The notes beneath the pieces were generated by a model that was not told where the DNA came from, did no database searches, and saw only the letters and a program-made list of their open reading frames with translations. A DNA stretch of 64,000 nucleotides from Progne subis subis (taxonomy: Eukaryota > Chordata > Aves > Passeriformes > Hirundinidae): the NCBI GenBank assembly GCA_022316685.1, contig JAKJHU010000184.1, positions 496,001-560,000 of the forward strand. The letters run 5' to 3'. A program made the translations under genes and the position numbers. This document shows, piece after piece, positions 13,183 through 24,300 of this stretch; the first letter of the stretch is position 1; each line of letters opens with the position of its first letter.

Positions 13183-16100
13183 CTATAAAAACCACAAGAA
13201 ATAGATATTCACCATTGAAACAGGGTTATTTGGGGTTTGGTGTGAACTCCCCCAGAGGTACAAGCTTTACTCATGGCTGTATCTACACTTTGGCAGAAGA
13301 AATTAAAAGTGCAGAGGCACACAGGTGATTTAAAACCCAACCCCAGTGTGAGAGTGGGCTGGCACAGGGTGCCCAGAGAAGCTGTGGCTGCCCCTGGATC
13401 CCTGGAAATGTCCAAGGCCAGGCTGGACAGGGCTTGGAGCAGCGTGGGATAGAGAAATCCCTGCCCATGGGCTGGGACTGGATGGTCTGTTAGTCCTTTC
13501 CAACCCAAACCTAATGCAAGGCATTTGTGAGGGAACATCGGATAGCAAACATTAGGCTAATCAGAACTACAGGGTGCCTTTTTGGCACTGGCAGAGGAGC
13601 ACATTCCTGCCATGAATCAGTCTGAAAAACGACTGCTCCTGCAATCAGATTTGCAAATGCAACATTTAAAATTCACAGCGAGGAAGATAAATCATAAATA
13701 ATAACATTTGTTAAATGTACTGAAGTAACTGTGCGACTACAGTCATGTCTAAAACTGCAGAAAAGAGCCAGTTTTTGTGTCTGTCTTTACCTTGTGGAGT
13801 AGAACGAGGCAGTCCAGGGCCGAGCTGTCCCTCCCCAGGAGCTGGAACCACAGGGGCTGTTTGGGGAGCAGCTCCCGCTGCAGCCAGGCCGTGGCCCCTG
13901 GAGCCAGCTCCAGCCCGGCCAGGCGGATCAGCAGGAGCCCCTCCGGCTGCCCTGCAAGGCAAAGGGACACGCCTGGTGCTGGGGGAAAGCTCAGCTTTTG
14001 CACACACCCTCGGCTGTTGGTAGTGAATTAGTTCCCGTGGACTAAAAAATTCCCTTTCAGTTCCTCAAAGCAAAAAGGAATTTGGTCTCATCTCTTCTTC
14101 AGCAAAAAAAAAAAAGTAAATTCAAGACTGCCTAATTCAAAATGAGTTTTGGTTTATTTTGCGTGCAAAGAAAAAGATCTGCTCCCACTCTCAGTCCCTA
14201 TCCTTCATCCAAAGGGGCAGAAGCATCAGCACCTGCTGGTGTTTGCACAGCCAGCGTGAGAGTCGCAGATTTGATGGACAGTTTGTTTCTGACACCAAAA
14301 CTGTCCCCAAAAATGTGTGTCTGCAAATAAAAGCACAATCCCAACAGAGGCTTTTTGCCAGGAATGAGATGAGCTGTGCAAGCAGAAGCACTGCCTGAGT
14401 GCTCACTTCTGCTGCTGGAAAATATCACAGTAACTGTAAGGATTAACACAAACACTGTGGTGACAAACTCTCTGTACTGGTCTCCTCATGCCTTTATTCT
14501 CCAGTTTCGCACCTGCAAAGCACAGAAAGACCAAAAGGCAGAGCTGGAAATGTGCCTCAGCCCTTCCTCTCAAGCTTGCAACCACTTTAAGAGCAACACA
14601 TTTCATCTCTGCCCTTGCTCTTCACACTCTTTTCCTCACTACTCACATTTTTTTCTGGATGGCTGAGATGAAAGGAATGGTGATGGGAATGTGCTCAACT
14701 TCCAGGCCTTTCTCCGTGATGTGATGTAATTTCCCTCTCAATTTCACATTCTTTTCCACGAACTCCACAGGTATATCCAAAGGACTTGTGAACTTTGTTG
14801 TCTATTGATGGAAGGAAGAGAAAGACAAAATTTTTAGAAAAAATATAGAGCAGTTACAGCCACACTAAATCCAACTTCTTAAAATAGTTTGGGAAATTAC
14901 ACCTCTATTATTAGACACCACAGGCAAATTAATATAGATCTGTATTTAATGGTGATCAGCTGCAGAAGCTGTGCCAGCCTCTCCACATTTACCATCTTCC
15001 CTGTTTTACAGGACTTGCAAAAAACCAGGTTTAGAGAAAGAACAGAAACTGCCATTTTTCGAGCAATGCCTGTTGAAGCTGACTCGATTCCCCGAGAAAA
15101 GAGCATTTTAGAAGCAGCCTGAATGGGGCTGGGATGGGGGTGGAAGGAAGCCAAAGGACAGACACGCTGAAAACAAAGGCGGAGCGGGGAGGGCAGAAGC
15201 AACCCCGCCTTTGATGCCAGAGGAAACCAGGAGAGGGACAAAGGCAGGTGAACAGCTTTGAGAAGATCACAAGAAGATTAAATTTGATACTGCTGCCTGG
15301 GAGGATCCAAAGGGGATGGTTATGTGAACACACAGGAAAAGCAAGCTGAGCAGCAGCAAAGACTTGGGCCGTGGCACGGGAATGGAGCAGCCACGGGTTT
15401 GGGGTGAGGGAGAAGGACCCCAAAAAATTAAGACCCCCAAAATTTAAGACACTGAGGTCTCACTATAAGAGGCCTTAGCAGAGCACTGATCTACTTCTAC
15501 AGAGCTGTGAAATCCACTGGGCACTGATGTACAACTGCTAGGAAATGAACCCCCCAAAACACCACAGTGTGTGTCCTGTGTGCCATTTATTCAGCAAACC
15601 TCCCCCTCTGCGGTCCACAGGGCCTCCCACTAGGAACACGGGAATTTGGGACCTGGCAGGCAGGAATCCCGGAGGTTTGTAGGAACAAAAGTTGTTCAAA
15701 GCCAATCTCATTTGCTCTGGAAGCTCCAGCAGCCAGGTTAATGCATTCACAGGCCCTTGGGTCAAAACCAACCAAACAAAAAACAGAAAAAGAATTCTGG
15801 CAACATTTGTAGTCCAGGTTTTCTGGTAGGATTTTTAAATAAAAACTCCACGCAAATGTTCCCTTGTATCATTTGGAATTGTGCAGGGGGAGGGTGAAGG
15901 TAACTGTGATTTTTTAAGCAGCTGGAACCCTGTGGGAGCACGGTGGCTCCTGCCCGTGGAGGTTCAACTTCTCCAGCAGTGAGCAGCATGGTGTTAGTCC
16001 AGCGTGACCTGACCATCCTGGGCGTGAGGGAAGATTTGGGTGATGTTTAGAACCATTCAGAGCAGTTCTGTGTGTGGAAGGACAGCGAATACGCAAGGCA

Positions 16101-18655
16101 AGCAGCTGTTTCAGCTGTGTCTGGACAAGGGAGGGTGCTGGAGCTGCACAGTGGGACAGGCAAAGGGGCCACCACCCCTCCCAGGGGCTTCAGGAACAGG
16201 TGAGAACAAGGGACCCGTGGAGATGCCACCAGACAGTGACATGGAGCCCCTCAGGACCTGAATCAAACTTCGATGGGTTTTTTTTTTTTTCCACTTGTTA
16301 ATCAGTAGCTGCAGCAGGACCGTTATGATTAAACAACCACACTGTGAACCTTGCACGCTTGGCTAATCTTTAGTTTTAAGGAGCAGGGAAGACAAAGCCA
16401 AGATGAATGGGCTGTCTGGGCGGGAGGCACCAGGAGTGGAGGCTGAGCCGTCCCTGGGGAAAGGCAATTCCAGCAGTGGGGTAGCGCTGAGTCACTGAGC
16501 ACCCACCAAAGGGAGCCCAGACTCAGGCGGAGGGAAGGGCTGGGACTGGGCTGGTCAGCATGAGAAACCACAGACACGGCCAACACAGAGCGGGCTGAAC
16601 GCCAATTAACAGAAAAGCCGTGGAATTTGTAAGCAGCGAATGCCGATGCGTCGTCAAAATACATAAATAATGTTCAGTACTGAGGAGTGGGGAGCCTTTC
16701 GCGAGAACCACCAGCTCTTGCTTTGCACAAAGCTGAACAAAACAAAGGAATGCTTTGGTGCTGCAGCCGGGAACAGCCACGGGAGAGACAGCCACGGGTG
16801 TGAGGAGAGACAGCCACGGGTGTGAGGATGGACAGCCACGGGTGTGAGGATGGACAGCCACAGGTGTGAGAAGGGACAGCCACGGGTGTGAGGATGGACA
16901 GCCACAGGTGTGAGGAGAGACAGCCACGGGTGTGAGGATGGACAGCCACGGGTGTGAGGAGAGACAGCCACGGGTGTGAGGATGGACAGCCACGGGTGTG
17001 AGGATGGACAGCCACAGGTGTGAGAAGGGACAGCCACGGGTGTGAGGATGGACAGCCACAGGTGTGAGGAGAGACAGCCACGGGTGTGAGGATGGACAGC
17101 CACGGGTGTGAGGATGGACAGCCACGGGTGTGAGGAGAGACAGCCACAGGTGTGAGAAGGGACAGCCACGGGTGTGAGGATGGACAGCCACGGGTGTGAG
17201 AAGGGACAGCCACGGAGAGACAGCCACGGGTGTGAGAAGGGACAGCCACGGGAGAGACAGCCACGGGTGTGAGAAGGGACAGCCACGGGAGAGACAGCCA
17301 CGGGTGTGAGAAGGGACAGCCACGGGTGTGAGGAGAGACAGCCACGGGTGTGAGAAGGGACAGCCACAGGTGTGAGAAGGGACAGCCACGGGTGTGAGGA
17401 TGGACAGCCACGGGTGTGAGGAGAGACAGCCACGGGTGTGAGGATGGACAGCCACGGGTGTGAGGATGGACAGCCATGGGGGTGAGAATGGACAGCCACG
17501 GGTGTGAGGAGAGACAGCCACGGGTGTGAGAAGGGACAGCCACAGGTGTGAGAAGGGACAGCCACGGGTGTGAGGATGGACAGCCACGGGTGTGAGGAGA
17601 GACAGCCACGGGTGTGAGGATGGACAGCCACGGGTGTGAGGATGGACAGCCACGGGTGTGAGAAGGGACAGCCACGGGTGTGAGGAGAGACAGCCACGGG
17701 TGTGAGGAGAGACAGCCACGGGTGTGAGAAGGGACAGCCACGGGTGTGAGAATGGACAGCCACGGGTGTGGGAAGGGACAGCCACGGGTGTGGGAAGGGA
17801 CAGCCACGGGTGTGAGAAGGGACAGCCACGGGTGTGAGAAGGGACAGCCACGGGTGTGAGAAGGGACAGCCACGGGTGTGAGAAGGGACAGCCACGGGGG
17901 TGAGGATGGACAGCCATGGGGGTGAGAATGGACAGCCACGGGTGTGAGGAGAGACAGCCACGGGTGTGAGAATGGACAGCCACGGGTGTGGGAAGGGACA
18001 GCCACGGGTGTGGGAAGGGACAGCCACGGGTGTGAGAAGGGACAGCCACGGGTGTGAGAATGGACAGCCACGGGTGTGAAGATGAACAGCCACGGGTGTG
18101 AGGATGGACAGCCACGGGGGTGAGGATGGACAGCCATGGGGGTGAGAATGGACAGCCACGGGTGTGAGGAGAGACAGCCACGGGTGTGAGGAGGGACGGA
18201 GAGGCACGGCGGGGCAGGGCAGGCCCGGTTCCTCCGCCCATGGGCCCGAGCGGCCGTGTCGGGCTCCCCGCGCTTCTGAGGGGCCGACCCAGGGCCTCCC
18301 CGGTTCTCAGCACCCGTGCCGGCCTCCCCCCGGTTCTCAGCAGCCGTCCCGGGCTCTCCCGCACTCCCCGGGCCCGTGCCGGGCTCCCCCCGTGTCCCCA
18401 GGCCCGGTCCCGCACTCACCACTCGGAGGCTTCCGCGCCAGCAGCAGCACCCCGGCCACGGCCGTGCCGGCGATCAGGCCCTGCAGAGGAGAACGGGGCT
18501 CAGCGGGGCTCAGCGGGGCTCAGCGGGGGCCCCCGGCCCGCTGCCCGCCCGGCCCCGGTACCCGCAGCAGCCCCAGGTGCGCGTCCGCCCACTCGGACAG
18601 GCGGGGCCAGGGCCAGAGCGGCGCGCTCGGAGCCGCCGCCGCCCTGCTCCGGCAT
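12910..18655 (-). CDS. C3orf33: C3orf33 homologue (gene span, 5 coding exons)
   Basis: The protein resembles human C3orf33: an N-terminal ARLSEWADAHL-like segment, one membrane helix, then a domain containing KFTSPLDIPVEF, EVEHIPITIPF, RLAGLELAPG, QLLGRDSSALDC and GGFLSTCLNEELLRQGL. As I recall, this family is classed as a staphylococcal-nuclease-like (OB) fold. Coding exons are 18,655-18,562, 18,480-18,420, 14,801-14,647, 13,951-13,791 and 13,182-12,910, about 246 residues after correction. Human isoforms are about 250-294 residues. Function is poorly settled: literature I recall reports effects on ERK/AP-1 signalling and, more recently, a mitochondrial inner-membrane role. The start at 18,655 has G at -3 and lies in a CpG island. 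Exons 1, 2 and probably 3 each need one base removed to keep frame, at 18,603-18,606 (GGGG), 18,431-18,432 (TT) and 14,648-14,654 (T7). Conservation outside these points favours assembly error over decay. Confidence 0.85.
13345..13515 (+). mobile_element. CR1 LINE fragment in C3orf33 intron 4
   Basis: The segment carries GGCACAGGGTGCCCAGAGAA, GCTGTGGCTGCCCCTGGATC, CCAAGGCCAGGCTGGAC and CCTTTCCAACCCAAACC in CR1 sense order. It lies between exons 5 and 4 of C3orf33, antisense to that gene. Only the 3' end of the element is present. Confidence 0.9.
13791..13951 (-). CDS. C3orf33: C3orf33 coding exon 4
   Basis: Encodes QPEGLLLIRLAGLELAPG, then TAWLQRELLPKQPLWFQLLG and a DSSALDCLVLLHK ending at donor GTAAAG. 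It matches human VKLAGVELAETGKAWLQKEL and WFQLLGKENSALFCYLL. The frame is open throughout the 161 nt (2 + 53 codons). Confidence 0.85.
14647..14801 (-). CDS. C3orf33: C3orf33 coding exon 3
   Basis: Encodes TTKFTSPLDIPVEF, then KNVKLRGKL and GLEVEHIPITIPFISAIQKK, clearly matching the human domain. The acceptor is CAATAG and the donor GTGAGT. The exon is 155 nt; phase with exon 4 requires 154, so the A7 run at the donor end (T7 on the plus strand, 14,648-14,654) is probably one base too long. Confidence 0.8.
14802..16770. other. C3orf33 intron 2, unique part
   Basis: No exon or repeat family was recognised between exon 3 and the 22-bp minisatellite. The open frames are short and unsupported. 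Confidence 0.6.
16772..18192. repeat. 22-bp minisatellite, about 64 units, C3orf33 intron 2
   Basis: The unit is GGACAGCCACGGGTGTGAG plus three variable bases (ATG, AAG or GAG). It is repeated head to tail for 1.4 kb with a few shortened units (GGGAGAGACAGCCACGG). Variants with CAGGTGTGAG, CATGGGGGTGAG and GGTGTGGGAAG are interspersed and form higher-order patterns, so the array has grown by block duplication. It ends 228 bp from the donor of exon 2. Because 22 mod 3 is 1, three minus-strand frames stay open for over 500 codons (16,523-18,415; 16,654-18,207; 16,674-18,422), reading HPWLSLLTPVAV-like peptide. These are not genes. Confidence 0.95.
18420..18480 (-). CDS. C3orf33: C3orf33 coding exon 2 (membrane helix)
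   Basis: The exon encodes GLIAGTAVAGVLLLAR, a single hydrophobic helix matching the human segment STGMAIAGIMLLLR. It is 61 nt as assembled. With one base less at TT 18,431-18,432 it continues as RSLRV and joins exon 3 as TTKFTS in phase, matching human RSIRLTSKFTS. The donor is GTGAGT and the acceptor is CTCTGCAG. Confidence 0.8.
18562..18655 (-). CDS. C3orf33: C3orf33 coding exon 1
   Basis: The start ATG (18,655-18,653) opens a frame that begins MPEQGGGGSERAALALA and then loses homology. The family motif LSEWADAHLGLLR lies one frame over and ends at donor GTACCG. Removing one base from the GGGG run (plus strand 18,603-18,606) gives ALARLSEWADAHLGLLR, which aligns with human ARISQWADDHLRLVR, and yields exactly 31 codons in phase 0. 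Confidence 0.8.
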
Positions 18656-18682
18656 CGCCGCGGCCGGAGCGCCCCCGCGGGA

Positions 18683-18940
18683 GCCGGGAAACACCGCCCG
18701 GTGCTACAGGGAAACACTGCTCGGAGCAACGGGAAACACCGCCCGGTGCCACGGGAAACACCGCCCGGTGCTACAGGGAAACACTGCTCGGAGCTACAGG
18801 GAAACACCGCCCGGTGCTACAGGGAAACACTGCTCGGAGCAACGGGAAACACCGCCCGGTGCTACAGGGAAACACCGCCCGGTGCTACAGGGAAACACTG
18901 CCCGGTGCAAGAGCAACGGGAAACACCGCCCCGTGCCACC
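18683..18940. repeat. Minisatellite upstream of the C3orf33 start, about 11 units
   Basis: The units are GGGAAACACCGCCCGGTGC plus TACA or CACG, alternating with GGGAAACACTGCTCGGAGC plus AACG or TACA, with a 22-23 bp period. The two unit types alternate in blocks. The array begins 28 bp upstream of the C3orf33 start codon. CGCCCGGTGC contains a short inverted-repeat-like core in each unit. Confidence 0.9.
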
Positions 18941-18954
18941 GAACCGTGGAGCGA

Positions 18955-19270
18955 CACCGGCCCCGAGCAGCCCTGCCAGGGATCCAGGGGCAGCCACAGC
19001 TGCTCTGGGCACCCTGTGCCAAGGCCGCCACACTTCCCCAGGGAACAATTCCTGATTCCCAATCTCCCATCCAGCCCTGCCCTCTGGCCATGTGAAGCCA
19101 TTCCCTGTGTCCTGTCCCTCCAGCCCTTGTCCCCAGTCCCTCTCCAGCTCTCCTGGAGCCCCTCCAGGCCCTGCCAGGGGCTCTGAGCTCTCCCTGGAGC
19201 CTTCTCGAGGTTGAACTCTGCACGGAGCCCCTCAAACCTGTACCACACCTCCTCTGACCCTTCAGATGCT
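18955..19270 (-). mobile_element. CR1 LINE fragment
   Basis: On the minus strand it reads through CR1 landmarks: CAGGGTGCCCAGAGCAGC, TGGCTGCCCCTGGATCCCTG, and upstream the segment containing GAGGGGCTCCAGGAGAG and GGACAAGGGCTGGAGGGACA. It is longer than most copies here (about 300 bp) and lies between C3orf33 and the 3' end of SLC33A1. Confidence 0.8.
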
Positions 19271-21210
19271 CCTTTCTTCTTGACATTTTAAATTCGTTTA
19301 GTTTGTTATTCTTGTTGTTTTGGGGTGTTTATGTTAAAGATGTTTAAGTCTGCAATAATTCTAATGTTAAAAAGAAAAATTTCTTTCAAACAGAGTTGGT
19401 AGAAAGAAGCAAGATCAAAATTTTATGGCCGCACTTCAGCAGCCTGCTAAGGGGCTGGCACAGCAGCAACTTTTCCAATTTACAAAACTGCTACTTAAAT
19501 TAAAAGCACTAGTTCATAACTTGTTTCACTAGTTTGAAAAAGGACACATTTATTTCAGGTAACACATCTATTCCTACCAGTTTGGAGTTTACGTGCAACT
19601 TTGATGTTTTTGAGATAATTAATTATTGATAATGAATCCTTAACCCATCTTTATTAGTGACAAGTTTCCCTAGCAAGTTTTCCTTTAGAAATAGTGAAAA
19701 AAAATATTGCAAAGTAAAACCTCAATCTGAATACACAGCAAATTTAATTTCTCAGCTTCTGCACTTGAAATTTTCCCTCACAGGCAGAAAAGTTAAACGC
19801 CATGTGATCTCACTTAGCACCAGTGGTTTTGCTGTGCCTGAAGCAAACTGTGTGTCCCTCGAGGCAGTGTCCAGCCAAGCACGCGGTCACTGTGTCCTTC
19901 TGACCCCTCCTTCCTCCTGATGCCAAGGAGCCCCTGTGTACACCCAACCCACCCGCCCCCAGGCACTCCAAAGGTGGGATGGGGTCACTTTCCCCCAAAA
20001 TACACAGCAGCAGAAGATCCCAAACCCTCTCCCAGCCCAGTCCTTCAAATATTGACGCAAAGAGAACCTCATGCACTTTTCCAAGGGATGTTTAATAGTT
20101 TTCCTTTTTAATACCAACGTTCCACACACCCAGCGGGGTCCTGAGTGCCTCTCCAGCACCTGTGGGTCCCTAAGGCACTCAGGAGGGAGCTCCGTGGGAG
20201 AATCCAGCGGGAATGTTTTCCACCTCATGGCACCAGCAGTGAATTCTGCAGCAGCTCTGCCACAGGACTGCGCCCCTCTGATTGTGTGAGGGCGAGTCCT
20301 GCACCAGCTCCCCGGGAATTTGGCAACTTTGCCATCACCAACTCACTCTTCTCACCCCTGGCTGGGGGAGGTCTCCGTGCTCCCACTGCTTTTGAGAATC
20401 AATGTTCAAATCTTAGTAATACAGCTTGGAAAACCTAGGGATTGGCTTTCCTCTATCAACTCACCCCTTCCAAAGGCCCACATGCCCTCCCTTGGGAAGC
20501 ACCTCCAGCTCCAGCTGCAGGACTCAAGGCTCAGAGGATTGTGCGTTACTCCAGTCCTACCTTACAGCATTTTGCTGTCGAGAAAGTACCTCGATGGTAA
20601 ATCAGACTGCCTTGAAACAGCGGAAATAAATTAAACAAATGTAATTTGCTTATAAAAATATTTTCTTATAAATCTTTAAAGCTTATAAAAGCCAGAAAAT
20701 ATATTTAAAAGAATCTCCGGAACATTTCATCCTTTGAGGCGTGGTTACAGCTCAGAAAGTGAGAAGAAGCAAAGCCCACAGACATCTCACACGGATCTTC
20801 CCACAAGGAATTCCGCAGTCCCATGCTTAACCTCCAAGTCAGAATGCCTTGGGCATCCTCCCCAGGGTCAAGCTGCTCTGTCAGATCATTTCTGTGTGAA
20901 AATAAAAGCTGGCACTCAGCTGGCAACGCTGCTGCCTCTACAGCCAGGGCACGGGGAGCTTGCCCAGAGGTGCCCTCTGGAAACAGCAGCTCTGGAGTCA
21001 GGGGTAAAGCACGGAGCACTGAGGTGCTGCTTCAGCCATTCCTTTCTGAACTGCCCCTGTGCTGTGGGGAGGGCAGTGGCGCCCTGCCTCAGCCACACAG
21101 ATGTCCCTGGCGTGGCCCAGAAACACCGACATTCCGGGGGCCTGATTATGGGATACGTCCTTGTGATAAAACCAAAACCACCTTGCTGGTCCATCCAACA
21201 CCTAAGCGCG
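19270..21210 (-). other. SLC33A1 3' UTR and intergenic sequence
   Basis: AT-rich sequence downstream of the SLC33A1 stop with no recognised exon. TTTATT (minus strand AATAAA) occurs at 19,650-19,655 and 19,546-19,551 and could end the SLC33A1 transcript about 1.6 kb after the stop, but neither can be confirmed from sequence. Confidence 0.4.
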
Positions 21211-21379
21211 TCAGTTGCTCCTCTTGCACTTCCACGAAGACTGCCCTTCATCCTGCAGCTTTTTGAATTTTGGTCCCAGGAAGAACCACCAGGCGAAGCC
21301 CAGGATGACGCAGACGACGGGACTCCACGTAGTACCCGTCCAGGGTGGTCACGCAGGAGCCCCCAGCTGCTGTGCACAG
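21211..21379 (-). CDS. SLC33A1: SLC33A1 coding exon 6 (C-terminus)
   Basis: Begins LCTAAGGSCVTTLDGYYVES, then homology moves one frame at the GGG run (21,319-21,321) to VVCVILGFAWWFFLGPKFKK and LQDEGQSSWKCKRSN, with TGA at 21,213-21,211. With one base removed it is 56 codons including stop and matches the human tail WFFLGPKFKKLQDEGSSSWK. Confidence 0.9.
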
Positions 21380-24300
21380 CTGGAACACAGCACAGGTTCA
21401 TGCACCGAGCACACAGCACCCCACAGCCCCCGCGCCCTGCCTGCCCCTGGCCTCACTGAAGACAGTTGTTTACTCTTTGTTGTTTTCTATGCTATCCCGT
21501 CACAGGGGGGGGCGGCTTTTGAACTTATCAGCAGCCTGAAAAGTAACAAAGTACCAAACCTGGTCTAAACAGGTGGGAAATGGAGCACATCAGCCCAAAG
21601 GGCAAACTCCAGAAAACAGAAACTGCCCCACCGTCCCTGCTGGCCTGCAGGTGCAACCACTGCTCCCAGCCTCAGGGAGAAAGGTGATTTTTTTTTCCTA
21701 GCAATCCATGTTGTGGGCTCCCCAGTCTGGAAATGTCCCAGGCCAAGTTGGACGGGGCTTGGAGCAGCCTGGGACAGTGGGAGGTGTCCCTGCCCATGGC
21801 AGCTGTGGGACTGGATGGGAATTAAGGTCCTTCCAATCCAAAACATTCCATGATTCTGTGATTCTGGGAGAAACATGCCCAGGATGGCTTTGAACTGGAA
21901 GACAAACCCCCAGCATTCACAGGGTGATTGTACAGCCCAGGATTGTCTCTGCTATTGTTTGGCTTTTAACACTGCTCTAATCCCAGGATTAATCACTTCT
22001 CTGAGCCGAGGCTCTGGCAGCATTCTCATTATTCTGAGACATGTCAAAATCAGATTAGGAATAAGAAGGGAGTGGAATAAGAAGGTGGTGGCGGAATGTC
22101 GGCAACCAGGAGGCTGTGCGAAAAGATCAGAGGAGTGAGGTGAAGAAGGAAGGACTCTGAGACACAAGGAACCTAATTAGTGACAAGCTAATGAGTGAGA
22201 GGCTGGGAAAGCATCTGCTGCAGAAGCAGCTTCTCCTCTGCACCAGCAAAAACTGCAACTCCAATTCAGACAAGTCATGCTGGACTCCAGAACACTTTGA
22301 TCATTTAGAGTACCTCCACGTCCTACAGCATCCTGGCATTCAGGAGTGCAATAAATCTCAGTCATGAGCACAGAAAAAAAGCCCCCAAACATTTCCACTC
22401 TCCATGCACGTTAAATGTCTCATTTGCTGTGAGGAGGTGAATTTGAAACGTTGCTTTCCCAGCAGCTTTGTGTCCTGCTGTTTGATCTGTGCACAGCAAG
22501 TTCTTTGTTCTCTTCCACAGGGCTCCCAGAACTGGGCAGGCGGCCAGTCCCACTTGATTTCATGGGCAAAGTGGACACCAAAATCAGAGAGCAGAGCAGC
22601 ATCTTGGAGAAGGTATCAAGGCAGGCAGATAAGAAGCCTCCAAGGAGACAGAAGGAAGAAAAACCTACCACAGAAATGGAGGGCCCTGGGGAACAGAGAG
22701 CCTGCCAAGGACAGAGCCCCTGACTGCACAGCTCAAACCCATTCCTAGAGCCTCCTCACACTGCACAGAATGTGGCACCAGTCTGGTGCTTCTAACCCAG
22801 CTCAGCACGGGAAGAAAGGGCTCACTCCCCTGCAGCTGCAAACCCTGGGTACGGGGCTGGTTATTCAGTGTGCAGGTGCTAACACACTGGATTTTACCAG
22901 ACAGGAAAAGGAGCTCGATCGGTGGGAATTTTTAAGCACAAGCTATACACGGTGAAGGTTTTTCAAAGGCAAAAAAAAAATTGCTGCAAGAAGGCATTTA
23001 AGTGAGACATTGAGCAGAGACCCCCCAGGCTCACCTCTGCGGCCGCTGCAGTGGCACAGGCGTGGCCCTGGGCCCCCGCACACTCCTTCACCGTGAGGGG
23101 GTCCACCAGCCACAGGGCCACCGTGGAGGGCCAGTTGCCCCCCAGGTTGGAGACGGTGTTGAGCAGGGTCATGTAGGTGCCCCCGATGAGCGGGTCGCTG
23201 ACCTTGGCGTTGAAGGCCATGATGGCCACGTACATGCTGTACAGGGTGATCTGAGGGGACAGACACACGCCACGGTGGCACACACAGCTGGAAGGCCCAG
23301 CACCAAAAGCCTGCTGAGAGAGCCCCTGAACTCTGAGGGGAGGATCGCTCCTCCTGCAGCCTGTCCCTGTGCTAACACGGGAGCGGCCTTGCTGCCTGCC
23401 TCAAGTCGTGCTGCAACAGACACAGCCTCACGTGCCCCGGCATGACTTGGGTCATCAAACTGAAATACAATCAGGCAGCTAGAACTGAACCTACAAACAA
23501 CCCTGCTGCGTTTCAAGGCACCTCTCGAGGCGCTGCACATGCTTCAGTTCTGATCCAAACACCAGGTGCTGGCTTCCCAAGTCTTTGGATCAGATCCGTT
23601 ATGATGTTCCTCCAACAATCAAGTTGTTTTTTTTTTTTTTTCCTAGGACCAGGGTCACATAACTTTATTTATCTGCACAATCACAGCGCATTCATCAGCA
23701 TGTCTATCAAGCTCAGACACAGTTCTGGGATTTCTCCAGCTCCTCTGTGCTTTTGAGCTTCTGGGTCTGGGGAAAGAGGAATCTGGGGAGCTACGTCAGA
23801 CATGGACAATTAAAAGTAGCTCCACAGATGATGTCCAAGGGAAAAGGGAGGAAAAACACTGGCAAGAGTATTAGAAGTCAATCCTGCCACACAGCACAGG
23901 TCAGGCTGGGAGGGATTCCAGTGTGACCCAGGACAAGACAGGGAACAGCAGCTCCCCTCCCCACACAGTGAGCGTTACCTGGTGTAGAGCATAACTCAGC
24001 ACCACCACAGCGTAGTAGTAGAGAGGAAATCCTCCTTCATGCTTTACTTTAGGAGCCCACCACACCAGGAAAGCGAATTCCAGGCCAAGCAGCAACCTGG
24101 AGGGATAAGAAAGATGATCTGTTATTTATTCCAAGTAATCCTTCCCATGTGTTTCCCCAACAGAAAGCAACCTGAACAATCACAGAGAGTAGACTCAAAG
24201 AGTTTAGATCTGAATAGTTACACCTATTTCTACCTCAGCATTAGCTATCAAATATTTGACAAGCAGTGACATTGTTAAGTAGGAGCAGGAGAGCACTGCT

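Larger units (their letters stand above)
18190..18960 (-). promoter_or_regulatory. C3orf33 CpG island and promoter region
   Basis: CpG-dense sequence spans coding exons 1 and 2 and the upstream 300 bp. No TATA box was seen, as is usual for CpG-island promoters. The stretch just upstream of the start codon is occupied by a 22-23 bp repeat (18,683-18,940), so the 5' UTR or core promoter is repeat-derived. Confidence 0.6.

Noticed and set aside
16772..18192. CRISPR-like regular array
   Set aside because: Units are directly contiguous without unique spacers, and the host is a vertebrate; it is a minisatellite.
16523..18415. Minus-strand open frames of 517-630 codons
   Set aside because: They are produced by a 22-bp tandem repeat that lacks stops in three frames; the peptide is a plain repeat and the region is an intron of C3orf33.
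21215..21459. Plus-strand open frames over 20,734-21,568
   Set aside because: They are antisense to SLC33A1 exon 6 and have no homology or splice support.
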